Shown: positions 50,851 through 59,149 of the stretch, one piece after another | Layout: each line of letters begins with the position of its first letter | Numbering within the stretch: the stretch's first letter is position 1 | Assembly (NCBI GenBank): GCA_964650975.1 | Contig: CAZYWA010000001.1 | Coordinates: 1 to 64,000 of the forward strand | DNA: 64,000 nt | Direction: 5' to 3' | Source: CAZYWA01 sp964650975 [NCBI: uncultured bacterium] | Lineage (GTDB): Bacteria > JADJOY01 | Program-made: the position numbers and the translations under genes | The notes under the pieces: model-generated | What the model saw: the letters and a program-made list of their open reading frames with translations, nothing else | Databases searched by the model: none | What the model was told of the DNA's origin: nothing

Positions 50851-52401
50851 TCACGGGAGCGCCGACGTTCGCTCCAGCTCCCGCCCGGGCTCCGCTCCGG
50901 CGGGACACGCGTACTGCATCAGGATCTGGCGGCGCGGTTCGGGCGAGGCGCCGTCCAGACGCAGCTCGCGGCTCGCGACCACCCAGACCAGCCGCTCGAG
51001 CCGGCTCTCCGGTGCCGCGCCCGCGTTGAAGCTCTGGCACAGCCACTCGGCGCACGGTGCGCGGAAGCTCGCGGAGCGGTCACGCGCCAGCTCGTCGCGA
51101 TACGAGCCCCAGCGCGCATGGGAGCCGAGAGATCGCACCGTGTCCCATCCAGGGCCACGGCCGAGCTGCAGCAGGTCCGGGTGCAAGGCGCCGTCGGCGA
51201 GGATGCCCCACCACTCGAAGCTCAGATCCTCGTGACGCGGTCCGGGCGCGAAGAGCACCCAGTTCTGGTCGAGCTCGAGGCGCGCCGCCACGGTGTGGAC
51301 GAAAGAGGGCAGGAAAGGCCTGGGAGCCAGCCAGTTCACGTTGAGCGCCAGCACGTACGCGGCGAGCAGCCCGGGCACGACGTGATTCGAGAGTGTCGAG
51401 AGCATCGGTGGGACACCGCTCGCCGCGGGGATCGAGGCGCGCGATGGCACCGTGCCCGCCGCTTTTCTCCTCGGCCCGATCCGCTCCCAGAACCACGAGG
51501 GCAGTGCCACGGTCAACGCCGCGCACGCCACCCACGGAAAGATCCCGAGACGGAGGCAGGCGCCGAGCGAGACGTGGAAGTAAACGAACGCCAGCACCGC
51601 CGCGCAGCGAAGCGGCCCGGTGGCGAGCGGCGAGAAGAAGAGCAGCGGCCCCAGGAGCTCGAAGCGCCAGGTGCCGAGGGTCATCCCGCGCAAGAGCCCG
51701 GGAGATCGCTGCCGGAGCCAGATGCCCAGCGGCTCGACCAGCGTGTCGCGCTGCAAGGTGTACGCGATCGCGGTGCCCTCGGTGCGCCACTCGGGGCTGG
51801 TCTTGGCGAGCGCCGCGAACACGTAGACCACCGCGAGCTGAATCCACACACCCACGGTCGCTCCGGAGAGCACCGTGCTGGCGGCGCTCGCCGGTGATCC
51901 GCCGCGACGACGAGCGTCGAGCGACATCCGCTCGCCCGTCGGCAGGAAGATCGACCACAGGAGCATCCAGCGCAGCTCGTCGTCGCCGCCCAGCAGCAGG
52001 AAGAAATTGCGCGCGTGGAGCGAGGTGGTGAGCACCCACGACGCCACCGTCGCGATCCGGGTGTGCCAGCCGACCCCCATCATCACCGCGAAACAGGCGG
52101 CCACCGCGAAGAGCGCCCCCTCGAAGGCCACCGACCCACCGAGGAGGTGAAGCGAGAGTGGCAGCGGCGAGATGCGCAGCGCGTCGGCGCGCGGCAGCAG
52201 CCCTTCGTCGCTGGTGAATGCCGCGAGGAATCGCGCGCGGTCGGCGAGATCGAGGAGCAGCACCGCGGCGAGCGCGATCCGCATCAGCGCCAGCGAGCGC
52301 AGATCGAGCGACAGCAGCTCCACGAGCTTGCACACCAGCGGCGATTCCACGGCCGGGCGGAGAGCCGCGGCCGGTGAAGAGCGATCGGCGACCGGGTGCA
52401 C
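50851..52401 (-). CDS. HTTM domain (vitamin K-dependent carboxylase-like) membrane protein
   Basis: A 516-residue polytopic membrane protein. RSLALMRIALAAVLLLDLAD and FLLLGGDDELRWMLLWSIFL are typical of the HTTM family, whose N-terminal half shares the membrane fold of vitamin K-dependent gamma-carboxylase. QLAVVYVFAALAKTSPEW further matches. About eight helices are seen, followed by a soluble C-terminal part of about 150 residues with LELDQNWVLFAPGPRHEDLS. The reaction, if any, is unknown in bacteria. Family members are thought to be spread by horizontal transfer. The ATG 52401 start is followed by a polar lead of about 30 residues. Confidence 0.85.
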   Translation of the reverse strand: MHPVADRSSPAAALRPAVESPLVCKLVELLSLDLRSLALMRIALAAVLLLDLADRARFLAAFTSDEGLLPRADALRISPLPLSLHLLGGSVAFEGALFAVAACFAVMMGVGWHTRIATVASWVLTTSLHARNFFLLLGGDDELRWMLLWSIFLPTGERMSLDARRRGGSPASAASTVLSGATVGVWIQLAVVYVFAALAKTSPEWRTEGTAIAYTLQRDTLVEPLGIWLRQRSPGLLRGMTLGTWRFELLGPLLFFSPLATGPLRCAAVLAFVYFHVSLGACLRLGIFPWVACAALTVALPSWFWERIGPRRKAAGTVPSRASIPAASGVPPMLSTLSNHVVPGLLAAYVLALNVNWLAPRPFLPSFVHTVAARLELDQNWVLFAPGPRHEDLSFEWWGILADGALHPDLLQLGRGPGWDTVRSLGSHARWGSYRDELARDRSASFRAPCAEWLCQSFNAGAAPESRLERLVWVVASRELRLDGASPEPRRQILMQYACPAGAEPGRELERTSALP

Positions 52402-52493
52402 GAGGAGTCTCCGCCCGGCTCAGCCCTCGAGGATCGAGCAGGGCGCGAGCGGGCGCGCGAGCATACCGCCGGAGGCAGGTCCGCCGTCCCGCC

Positions 52494-52584
52494 GTTCGGA
52501 GGCGGTCCCTCGCCGCCGCGGCGTCACACCTCGATCCATCGCCGCGGACGCGAGGGACCGCGTCCGAACCGCGTCCCTCCAACC
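52494..52584. repeat. REP-like pair (family 2)
   Basis: TTCGGAGGCGGTCCCTCGCC and, inverted, GCGGACGCGAGGGACCGCGT followed by a duplicated tail, CCGAACCGCGTCCCTCCAAC. It lies between the HTTM gene start and the Fur-type gene end. Confidence 0.75.
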
Positions 52585-52605
52585 ACACGCGCGGGAGGCG
52601 GAGCG

Positions 52606-53028
52606 CTACTCGCGGCAGCGGCGGCACAGGCCGAGCAGCGTCACGTGGACGGCTTCCACGCGGAAGCCCTCGGGCACCGGCGTCAGGCCGCGGATCGGGC
52701 CGTCGGCCTTGGCGGGCAGGTCGTAGATGAGCCCGCAGCTGCGGCAGCGGCCGTGGTAGTGGTCGTCGGCGTTGGCCTCGTAGCGGAACGGCTCGCCGCC
52801 CTCGGTCACGCACGCGGCGAGGCCGGCGTCGACCAGCGAGCCGAGAGCCTCGTAGACGGTCTTGCGGCTGGTCTGCGGGAATTTCTCGAGAATCAGGCGG
52901 TGGAGCTCGATCGCGGTGGGGTGGTTCTTGGCCCGCCGCAAGAGCTCGAGCAGCTCCACCCGCTGGCGGGTGATGCGCAGCCCGTGAGCGGCGAGGGTCT
53001 CGCGTGGATCGGCCAGCTGCATGGACAT
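52606..53028 (-). CDS. Fur family transcriptional regulator
   Basis: A 140-residue regulator of the Fur/PerR/Zur family. The winged helix starts with LAAHGLRITRQRVELLELLR and includes SRKTVYEALGSLVDAGL. The dimer domain contains the His-rich DDHYHGRC and two Cys pairs, CRSCGL (about 95) and CRRCRE (at the very end), for structural zinc. It senses iron, zinc, manganese or peroxide; which metal cannot be told from sequence. The start could be either Met 1 or Met 3 (MSMQLADPRETL). No iron-uptake or peroxide gene is adjacent, although a catalase-like gene lies 8 kb away. Confidence 0.88.
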   Translation of the reverse strand: MSMQLADPRETLAAHGLRITRQRVELLELLRRAKNHPTAIELHRLILEKFPQTSRKTVYEALGSLVDAGLAACVTEGGEPFRYEANADDHYHGRCRSCGLIYDLPAKADGPIRGLTPVPEGFRVEAVHVTLLGLCRRCRE

Positions 53029-53137
53029 GGCGTGTTTCGCGCGGAAATCGCGGTGCTCCGCGCGACCCGCAGTATACGGCAGTGAAAGAGCGGCTGCGGC
53101 CGCGTTCGCTCCAGCGGGGAACCGCGATCGCGGCGCC

Positions 53138-53824
53138 TCAATCGGGGGAGTGGCCGGTCACGGTCTGGTGGATCATCCGCGCGCAGGTCTCGACCAGATC
53201 GTCGGGCGAGGCTTCGAGGCGCCGCAGCACCTGCTTGTGCGCGGAGAGCCGCTCGAGCAGTGCCAGGATTCCCGCCGCGGCGACGCCCGCGTGGATGCCC
53301 TTCGGCGCGCGGCCCGCGGCCTGCGACTCCTGGATCTTCGCCGTGAAGTGATCGACGACGGGGCGTAGCGTGGTGCGCCGCACTTGCTGGAAGCGCGCGT
53401 CGCCGCGATCCGCGGCGAGGTTCCTGAGCGAGAGCGTCGCGTGGTGGGTGTCCCAGTGGGCGACGAACCGCGCCACGATGGCGCGCGCCCGGTCGAGGCC
53501 GGCATCGCCTTCCCAGGAACCGTCGATGAGCTCGACCACCGCGGGCATGTCCGCGCCGGCGCGCTCGGCGAGCCGGAGCGCCACTTCCTCGACGTCGCTG
53601 AAGTAGTGATAGAACGTGCCCGGCGAGGTGTCGGCCTTGCGGGCGATGTCGACCACCGAGAGGCCGAGCACACCGCACTCATCGAGCAGCTCCTGGGTCA
53701 CATCGAGCAACCGCTCGCGAGTCCTGAGCGCACGCGGTCCGAGTGGACGGCCGTTTTGCGCCACGGCGCCCTTCCGGGCCTTGCGGCGCTCGCGTTTCGA
53801 GTCGTCGGCGACGTCCACGGGCAC
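53138..53824 (-). CDS. TetR family regulator of the adjacent catabolic genes
   Basis: The start is taken as GTG 53824; a TTG at 53854 is also in frame but would place the operator inside the gene. The 228 residues begin with a basic lead (KRERRKARKGA). The TetR helix-turn-helix follows (RTRERLLDVTQELLDECGVL, then KADTSPGTFYHYFSD) and then a helical ligand domain. It is divergent from an acyl-CoA dehydrogenase gene, with the palindrome-like site 53837-53857 between them. The same site in perfect form lies before the Rieske oxygenase gene, so this repressor probably controls both units. Confidence 0.85.
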   Translation of the reverse strand: MPVDVADDSKRERRKARKGAVAQNGRPLGPRALRTRERLLDVTQELLDECGVLGLSVVDIARKADTSPGTFYHYFSDVEEVALRLAERAGADMPAVVELIDGSWEGDAGLDRARAIVARFVAHWDTHHATLSLRNLAADRGDARFQQVRRTTLRPVVDHFTAKIQESQAAGRAPKGIHAGVAAAGILALLERLSAHKQVLRRLEASPDDLVETCARMIHQTVTGHSPD

Positions 53825-53836
53825 GAGGTTGCAGCG

Positions 53837-53857
53837 TTTTTGACGATGTATCAAATT
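53837..53857. promoter_or_regulatory. TetR operator, imperfect copy
   Basis: TTTTTGAC-GATGT-ATCAAATT lies between the divergent TetR and acyl-CoA dehydrogenase genes. The left arm is identical to the perfect palindrome at 59032-59052; the right arm differs at some positions. Confidence 0.6.
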
Positions 53858-53865
53858 CCGCCGCG

Positions 53866-54993
53866 ATGAATCTCGAGCTCAGCGACGAGCAGCAGCTGCT
53901 GCGCAGGAGCGCGCGCGAGTTCCTGAGCCGAGCGTCGCCGATGTCGCTGGTGCGTGCCGCCATGGACGATCCGCGCGCCGCGTGCGACCGGCTGTGGCCG
54001 CAGCTGGCCGAGATGGGCTGGCTCGGTCTCACGATCCCGGCGGCTCACGGCGGCGCCGAGCTGGGATTGGTCGAGCTCTCGATCCTCTTGCAGGAGTGCG
54101 GCCGCACGCTGCTTCCCGCGCCGCTCTACACCACCGTGGCGCTCGGCACGCAGGCGGTGCTGCTGGCGGGAAGCCCTGCGCAGCACGAGCGGTGGCTGCC
54201 CGCGATCGCCGAGGGCACGCTCAAGGTGACGCTCGCGCACCTCGAGCAGAGCGCCGGCTGGAGCGAGAGCGGCGTCGCGATGAGCGCCGCCGAGAGCGCC
54301 GATGGATTCACGCTTTCGGGCACCAAGCTCTTCGTGCCGGACGCCGGTCTCGCCGACCGGCTGGTGGTCAGCGCTCGCACGAACGGCGGCATCACGCTCT
54401 TCGTCGTCGACGCATCCGTGGACGGCGTCACGATCCGTCCGCTCGATTTCGTGGACGGAGTCCGCAAGCTTTCCGAAGTGCGCTTCGACTCGGTCCGCGT
54501 CGCGCAGGACGCGATGCTGGGCGCGATCGACGGCGGCTGGCCGGTGCTCGAGCGGCTCTTCGATTTCGCCAAGGTGGCGCTCTGCGCCGAGATGTGCGGC
54601 GCCGCCGAGCGGGTGATGGAGATGGCCGTCGACTACGCCAAGGTGCGCGAGCAGTTCGGCAAACCGATCGGCAGCTTCCAGGCCATCCAGCACAAGTGCG
54701 CCGACATGCTGGTGGCGGTCGAGAGCGCCAAATCGGCGACCTACTACGCCGCGTGGGCGCTCGCGAACGGCGAGCCGGATGCGCACACCTCCGCGTGTCT
54801 CGCGAAGGCCTACGTCTCCGAAGCGTTCACCAAGGTCGCCGGTGACGGCATCCAGGTGCACGGCGGCATCGGCTTCACCTGGGAGCAAGACCTGCACCTC
54901 TATTTCAAGCGCGCCAAGGCCTGTGAGCTCGCGTTCGGAACGCCGAGCTGGAACCGCGAGCTGGCCGCGCGCGTGCTGCTCGACCGGCGCTGA
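53866..54993 (+). CDS. Acyl-CoA dehydrogenase family protein (1)
   Basis: The start is ATG 53866 (MNLELSDEQQLLRRSAREFL), giving 375 residues, normal for the family. The three-domain acyl-CoA dehydrogenase plan is visible: an N-terminal helical part (LWPQLAEMGWLGLTIPAAHG), a middle beta domain with KLFVPDAGLADRLVV, and the C-terminal YAKVREQFGKPIGSFQAIQH. GIQVHGGIGFTWEQDLHLYF follows near the end. The GFTWEQDLHLYFKRAK segment is typical of FadE-type enzymes acting on steroid or side-chain acyl-CoAs. It oxidises an acyl-CoA to the enoyl-CoA with FAD. It is regulated from the shared TetR site upstream. Confidence 0.88.
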   Translation: MNLELSDEQQLLRRSAREFLSRASPMSLVRAAMDDPRAACDRLWPQLAEMGWLGLTIPAAHGGAELGLVELSILLQECGRTLLPAPLYTTVALGTQAVLLAGSPAQHERWLPAIAEGTLKVTLAHLEQSAGWSESGVAMSAAESADGFTLSGTKLFVPDAGLADRLVVSARTNGGITLFVVDASVDGVTIRPLDFVDGVRKLSEVRFDSVRVAQDAMLGAIDGGWPVLERLFDFAKVALCAEMCGAAERVMEMAVDYAKVREQFGKPIGSFQAIQHKCADMLVAVESAKSATYYAAWALANGEPDAHTSACLAKAYVSEAFTKVAGDGIQVHGGIGFTWEQDLHLYFKRAKACELAFGTPSWNRELAARVLLDRR

Positions 54994-55183
54994 GCCTCGG
55001 CGCTCGCGCCCGCTCCCCGGCAAAGACGGCTCTCCCGTTTCCGGCAACGGGCTTGCCCGGCCTGGGTGGCTGATCCCGACGGCGTGCCTGTTCCGGCCGC
55101 TCGTCGGCACGCGCCTCGCGGGTCTCGAGCCGTCGACCGCGAGCGAGCTGCTGCCGGTCTTCCGCCGGCTCTACGAGGCCTGC

Positions 55184-55366
55184 ATGGAGCGCGTGCTGCC
55201 GATCGGCGCCGCTCCCAACGTGCGAGTGAGCATCGCGCTCTTGCCCGAGGAGTGCCGCACGCTGAGCGAGCGGCGCTTTCCGCGCAAGCGGGCGAAGATC
55301 CACGCGCTGCGCGCGGCGCTCTCGTGGAAGCTCGCGTCGCGGAGCGCGGTGGGCGCGGCGGCGTGA
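55184..55366 (+). CDS. Short unrecognised reading frame, possibly a gene fragment
   Basis: The frame is open from after the acyl-CoA dehydrogenase stop. Its best part reads TACLFRPLVGTRLAGLEPST and ELLPVFRRLYEACMERVLPI before ending SWKLASRSAVGAAA. Third codon positions are almost all G or C, as in real genes here. The only ATG is 55184 (60 residues), so either a non-ATG start lies upstream near 55070 or this is the remnant of a longer gene. No family is recognised. Confidence 0.35.
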   Translation: MERVLPIGAAPNVRVSIALLPEECRTLSERRFPRKRAKIHALRAALSWKLASRSAVGAAA

Positions 55367-55379
55367 GCGGCGCCGGCTA

Positions 55380-55558
55380 CGGATCGAGACGCGTGAAGAT
55401 CGGCGACCTTCAGGCCGCTCTCAGGGTCAGAAAGGTCGTTCGTGGCTTGTTTCGAGCGGTTTCTGGCACAGAGTGTCGGCCTGAATGTCAGCAAATTGCC
55501 GATCTGAAAGCCGGCATTTTGTCGGCTGGTTTGTCAGCATTTTAGATAGCTGATTGTA
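55380..55558. other. AT-richer stretch with two imperfect 18-base direct repeats
   Basis: GTCGGCCTGAATGTCAGC (55475-55492) and GTCGGCTGGTTTGTCAGC (55521-55538) are 46 bases apart. Base composition is much richer in A and T than around it. The second copy overlaps the stop codon of the amidohydrolase gene on the minus strand. No protein is recognised; it could be an insertion-sequence end remnant. Confidence 0.35.
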
Positions 55559-56397
55559 AAATCCGGTTGCGCCCGCGCGAAGACGCGCGCGGCGTTGCCG
55601 TGCAGATAGCGCTCGAGCACGGCGGCCGGCAGGTCGAGCTTCCGGGCCTCGTCGAGGCAACGCTTCATCGGGATCGCCGGATGGTCGGAGGCGTAGATCA
55701 CCCGATCCGCGCCGCGCGTGCGCATGAAGTGGAGCAGCGAGGCCGGCAGGTACTTGGGCAGGTAGGCCGAGGTCATCAGGTGAAGGCGCGGATACTTGAG
55801 CATCAGGCGGATCGCGACGTCCCACCACGGGTCGGCACCGTGCGCCATCACCAGCGTGAGCTCGGGAAACGCCAGACACACGTCGTCCAGATGCAGCGGG
55901 TCCTGCACGTGCGCCGGCGCGGGTGGCCCTGGGATGCCGGTGGTGAGCGCCAGCGGCAGGCCTAGCTCGATGCAGGCGGAGTAGAGAGGGAAGTACGCGC
56001 GATCGCTCGGTGCCAGCCCGACGGTGAACGGCGTCACGCACGCGAGCACCACGGGCTCTGACCGCGCGTAGCTCGCGAGCTCGCGAAGTGCGGCCACGCC
56101 GCGACGCGGATCGACCTTGGCCGCGAGCGCGAATCGTTCGGGTGCCGCTTCGGGAAACGCCAGCACGTGCTTCGACGGTGCGTCGGCGTCGCTCATGAGC
56201 AGGGCGCGCTCGACGCCCAGCTCGTCCATCATCGCGAGCGTCTCGGCGACGCTCATGTTCCGCCAGTAGTCTTCGCCCGACTTGAACACGTCCTTCGCGG
56301 CCGCCCTCATGTAATCGGCCATGCCCAGCTCGCCCATGTTGACGTTGACCCACGCGTCGATGGCGCGCACGGGCTGCGTCGAGGCCGTGTCAGTCAC
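55534..56397 (-). CDS. Amidohydrolase-2 family metal-dependent hydrolase/decarboxylase
   Basis: The start is GTG 56397, overlapping the end of the 60-residue membrane protein gene by eight bases. The 287 residues form a TIM-barrel of the amidohydrolase-2 family (as in aminocarboxymuconate-semialdehyde decarboxylase): RAIDAWVNVNMGELGMADYM at the start, VMAHGADPWWDVAIRLMLKY near 200, and the terminal metal region RVIYASDHPAIPMKRC. The N-terminal metal-binding His-x-His is replaced by Asp-x-Trp-Val-Asn, so metal binding may be altered. The last residues (ISYLKC) are encoded in AT-rich repeat DNA. It is the last gene of the Rieske operon. Confidence 0.75.
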   Translation of the reverse strand: MTDTASTQPVRAIDAWVNVNMGELGMADYMRAAAKDVFKSGEDYWRNMSVAETLAMMDELGVERALLMSDADAPSKHVLAFPEAAPERFALAAKVDPRRGVAALRELASYARSEPVVLACVTPFTVGLAPSDRAYFPLYSACIELGLPLALTTGIPGPPAPAHVQDPLHLDDVCLAFPELTLVMAHGADPWWDVAIRLMLKYPRLHLMTSAYLPKYLPASLLHFMRTRGADRVIYASDHPAIPMKRCLDEARKLDLPAAVLERYLHGNAARVFARAQPDFTISYLKC

Positions 56398-56572
56398 TCG
56401 CGTTCCGGAGGGCTTTAACGACCCAGCCCCACACCCACAGTAGGCCCACCGCCATTGCGAACCACCGCGTGTCCGGGTCGGACACGCGAATGTCACCGAG
56501 CGCGAAGATGACCACCCAGGCGAGCGCGATCCCGGCCGCCAGGCGGCGCGGGTGGCAGAAGATGTCGAACAA
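56390..56572 (-). CDS. 60-residue two-helix membrane protein
   Basis: The start is TTG 56572, 37 bases after the preceding amidohydrolase stop; an upstream CTG is another option. Two hydrophobic segments are clear, LAAGIALAWVVIFALGDI and WFAMAVGLLWVWGWVVKAL, separated by the polar RVSDPDTRW. Its end overlaps the GTG start of the next gene by eight bases, which argues that it is translated. I do not recognise a family. It may anchor or serve the two amidohydrolases, or carry substrate. Confidence 0.55.
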   Translation of the reverse strand: MFDIFCHPRRLAAGIALAWVVIFALGDIRVSDPDTRWFAMAVGLLWVWGWVVKALRNASD

Positions 56573-56608
56573 GCCGAAGAACAGCGGATCTCCGCGACGA
56601 GCCCGGGA

Positions 56609-57922
56609 TCACTCGATCGGCGACATCATCGCGGTGGTGAGCTGCTTCACGACGGCTCCGCAGGTCACGGGCTGCTTGCTGCCGGCCTCCACGCGCGAGC
56701 CGCCGCCGTACGAGGTCGGCCGCACGTCGACGTCGCTCGCCTCGGCGCGCAGCGCGGCGACGGTGGAGCGCTCGCGCGGGCGGCTCGCGAACGGATCGAA
56801 GCGGAAGTGGCGCATCGCGTTCGCGTGGGTGATCTTCTCGATCACCTCGTCGGAAAGCCCGGCGAGCTCGCTCGCCACTAGCTCCGGCGAGCGCGGCCAG
56901 GTGGTGTCCGAGTGCGGATAGTCACACTCCCACGTGATGTTGTCGGGGTTGGCGGCGGCCAGATCGCGGATGCCGGTGCGATCCGAGATGAAGCACGTCA
57001 CGATGCGCTCGCGGAAGAGCTCGCTCGGGCGCTTCGCGGAGAAATCCTGGTTGGTCCACAGGTGGTGATGGTCGTAGACGTAGTCGATCCGCTCCAGGAA
57101 ATAAGGCACCCAGCCGATCCCGCCTTCGGAGAGCGCGATCTTGAGCGTGGGGAATTTCCGCAGCATCGGCGACCAAACCAGGTCCGATGCGCAGTTCACG
57201 ACGTTGAGCGGGATGAGCGTGATCATCACGTCGATGGGCGCGTCCATTGACGTGAAGTACATGCCCTCGCTCGAGCCGATGTGCATGCACACGATGGTGC
57301 CGTGGTCCTCGCAGGCCTTCCAGAGCGGATCCCAGTGATCGCTGTGGTACGTGGGCAAGCCGACCTTCGCGGGCTGATCGCAGAGCGTGATCGCGTGGCA
57401 GCCCTTCCGGGCGACGCGCTCGACCTCGCGGGCCGCGAGCGCCGGATCCCAGAGCGGCACCAGCGCCAGCCGAATGAAGCGGCCGGGCGCCGAGCCGCAC
57501 CACTCGTCGATGTGCCAGTCGTTGTAGGCCTGCAAGCAAGCGAGGCCCAGCTCCTTGTCCTTCGCCTTGTGGAACACCTGGCCCGCGAGGCCGGTGAACG
57601 ACGGGAAACACAGCGACGCGAGTACGCCGTTGGCGTTCATGTCGCGAACTCGCTCGCGCACGTCGTGGCAGCCGCGCCGGATCTGCTCGAACGAAGTCGG
57701 CTCGACGCCGTACTCCTCGGGCGGCCGCCCCGCGACCGCGTTGAGCCCGATGTTGGGGAGCTGCTGGCCCTCGAAGAGCCACACGTCGCTGCCATCTTTC
57801 TTGCGAACGACGCGCGGCGCCCGATCGCGCCACACCGTGGCGACGTGGCGCTCGAACATGTCGGGCGGCTCGACGACGTGATCGTCGATGCTCACCAGGA
57901 TGAGGTCATCGAGCTTGGTCAT
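56609..57922 (-). CDS. Amidohydrolase-2 family hydrolase/decarboxylase (longer form)
   Basis: The start is ATG 57922 (MTKLDDLILVSIDDHVVEPP), giving 437 residues, longer than its downstream relative. DDHVVEPPDMF is the N-terminal metal region of these proteins. Later elements are SLCFPSFTGLAGQVFHKAKD, LALVPLWDPALAAREVERVA and ALSEGGIGWVPYFLERIDYV, then ITWECDYPHSDTTWP with the catalytic-type Asp/His. Similar long forms occur beside Rieske oxygenases and acyl-CoA dehydrogenases in actinobacterial and uncultured soil bacteria. It probably hydrolyses or decarboxylates a ring-cleavage or oxygenase product. Confidence 0.82.
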   Translation of the reverse strand: MTKLDDLILVSIDDHVVEPPDMFERHVATVWRDRAPRVVRKKDGSDVWLFEGQQLPNIGLNAVAGRPPEEYGVEPTSFEQIRRGCHDVRERVRDMNANGVLASLCFPSFTGLAGQVFHKAKDKELGLACLQAYNDWHIDEWCGSAPGRFIRLALVPLWDPALAAREVERVARKGCHAITLCDQPAKVGLPTYHSDHWDPLWKACEDHGTIVCMHIGSSEGMYFTSMDAPIDVMITLIPLNVVNCASDLVWSPMLRKFPTLKIALSEGGIGWVPYFLERIDYVYDHHHLWTNQDFSAKRPSELFRERIVTCFISDRTGIRDLAAANPDNITWECDYPHSDTTWPRSPELVASELAGLSDEVIEKITHANAMRHFRFDPFASRPRERSTVAALRAEASDVDVRPTSYGGGSRVEAGSKQPVTCGAVVKQLTTAMMSPIE

Positions 57923-57941
57923 CAGGTCACCGTCGCCGGTC

Positions 57942-58024
57942 GCCGGAGGGCTGCGGTCTCTCGCAGCCGCAACGCACCTTCTGTTGCAGACGCCGCGGAC
58001 GCGACGGAGCGCGTGCCTCCGGGC
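57942..58024. repeat. REP-like inverted pair inside the Rieske operon (family 2)
   Basis: GCCGGAGGGCTGCGGTCTCT then CGCAGCC, and inverted GCGGACGCGACGGAGCGCGT then GCCTCCGG. It lies in the 143-base gap between the Rieske and amidohydrolase genes, with several substitutions. Confidence 0.75.
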
Positions 58025-58065
58025 CCGATCGGTGGCATTCGCGCAGGGACGATCATTGCCGCTTC

Positions 58066-59013
58066 CTACCAGGTGGTGCTGAAGAACTGCTTCATCCAGC
58101 GCCGGTAGACGCCGAACGGCCCGTCGCCTTCCACCAGCATCGGGCGCGTGAGATACGCCTTGTTTTCCCAGATCGGGATGTCTTGCCCCATCTGCTTCTC
58201 GAGATCGCGGATGATCGCGGCGCCCACACCGTGGGTGTCGCTGGCGCCGTCGACGGTGTTGACCGAGTAGGCGAACGTGACGTCGGTGACTTCGTCGTCG
58301 ACGGGCGTGGCGGTGTTCACCATCCAGGTCTCGATGATGCCGGTGAGATGCACGGTCTGGAAGCCGGGGCCGTAGTCGGTGGTGTCGATGCCGCCCGCGA
58401 TGTCGCCTTGCGGAGTGCCGAGCTTCATCCTGGACACGCATTTCAGCAGCGGCCCATCCGCCTCCACCGTGCTCTCCGGCATGGTGTGCGCTCCGTGCAC
58501 GTACACGAAGTGCGCGCGGTCGACGGCGTTCTCGTTCATGTCGAGCCAGCGGCTCTTCACCGTCCAGCGCAGGATCCGGTAGGGCGTCCAGTTTGGTTTC
58601 CCGAAGTGCGGCAGCTCCGGCACCTCGAAGCTCGGAGGCGCGTTCTGGTCGTGGTGCCACACCATCACCAGGCCGTTTTTCTCTGCGACCGGCCACGTGC
58701 GGATGCGCGCATTCGCCGGCACCCGATCGCTGTACGGCACCCGCTTGCAGGCTCCGTCGGCGCCCCATTCCCACGCATGAAACGGACAGCGGATGCGATC
58801 GCCGTCGACGATGGTGCCGCCCACGCCGAGATGCGCGCCGAGATGCGCGCAGATCGCGTCGAGCACGTGCGCCTCGCCGCGCGAGTCGCGGAACATCACC
58901 AGCTCGCGGCCGAAGAAGCGCGCCGAGCGAAGTGCCCCCGGCGCCAGCTCGTCCGAGTACGCGACCCGGAACCAGCCGTTGGCGTAGGGCGGAAACGGAA
59001 ATCGGCTTGGCAT
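58066..59013 (-). CDS. Rieske [2Fe-2S] aromatic/steroid ring-hydroxylating oxygenase
   Basis: The start is ATG 59013 (MPSRFPFPPYANGWFRVAYS), giving 315 residues. The Rieske ligands are in CAHLGAHLGVGG (Cys-x-His, about 67) and RCPFHAWEWGADG (Cys-x-x-His, about 87). The mononuclear iron site follows in NENAVDRAHFVYVHGAHTMP (about 167-186). The Rieske region and the following ACKRVPYSDRVPANARIRTW resemble KshA/3-ketosteroid 9-alpha-hydroxylase and cholesterol 7-desaturase types. A reductase partner is not visible nearby. It heads an operon with two amidohydrolases and a membrane peptide, behind a perfect TetR operator. Confidence 0.85.
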   Translation of the reverse strand: MPSRFPFPPYANGWFRVAYSDELAPGALRSARFFGRELVMFRDSRGEAHVLDAICAHLGAHLGVGGTIVDGDRIRCPFHAWEWGADGACKRVPYSDRVPANARIRTWPVAEKNGLVMVWHHDQNAPPSFEVPELPHFGKPNWTPYRILRWTVKSRWLDMNENAVDRAHFVYVHGAHTMPESTVEADGPLLKCVSRMKLGTPQGDIAGGIDTTDYGPGFQTVHLTGIIETWMVNTATPVDDEVTDVTFAYSVNTVDGASDTHGVGAAIIRDLEKQMGQDIPIWENKAYLTRPMLVEGDGPFGVYRRWMKQFFSTTW

Positions 59014-59031
59014 GACCGTCGGGACGATTCG

Positions 59032-59052
59032 TTTTTGACGATTCGTCAAAAA
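59032..59052. promoter_or_regulatory. TetR operator, perfect copy
   Basis: TTTTTGAC-GATTC-GTCAAAAA, 8-base perfect arms, starts 19 bases upstream of the Rieske gene start. A partial direct repeat, GACGATTCG (59023-59031 and 59038-59046), is built into it. The left arm and first spacer bases equal those at 53837. Confidence 0.65.
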
Positions 59053-59149
59053 CCAACTTAGCCCTGGAAAAGAGGGCACGCAAGGAGTCCCGGCGTGGCC
59101 ACGCGCCACGACGATCCGCACGCGTCGTGCGCCGGCTGCGCGAGGAGAT

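Noticed and set aside
49431-51029. Long plus-strand frame over the acyl-CoA synthetase gene
   Set aside because: Shadow of the real gene in a second frame; Arg- and Ala-rich without motifs.
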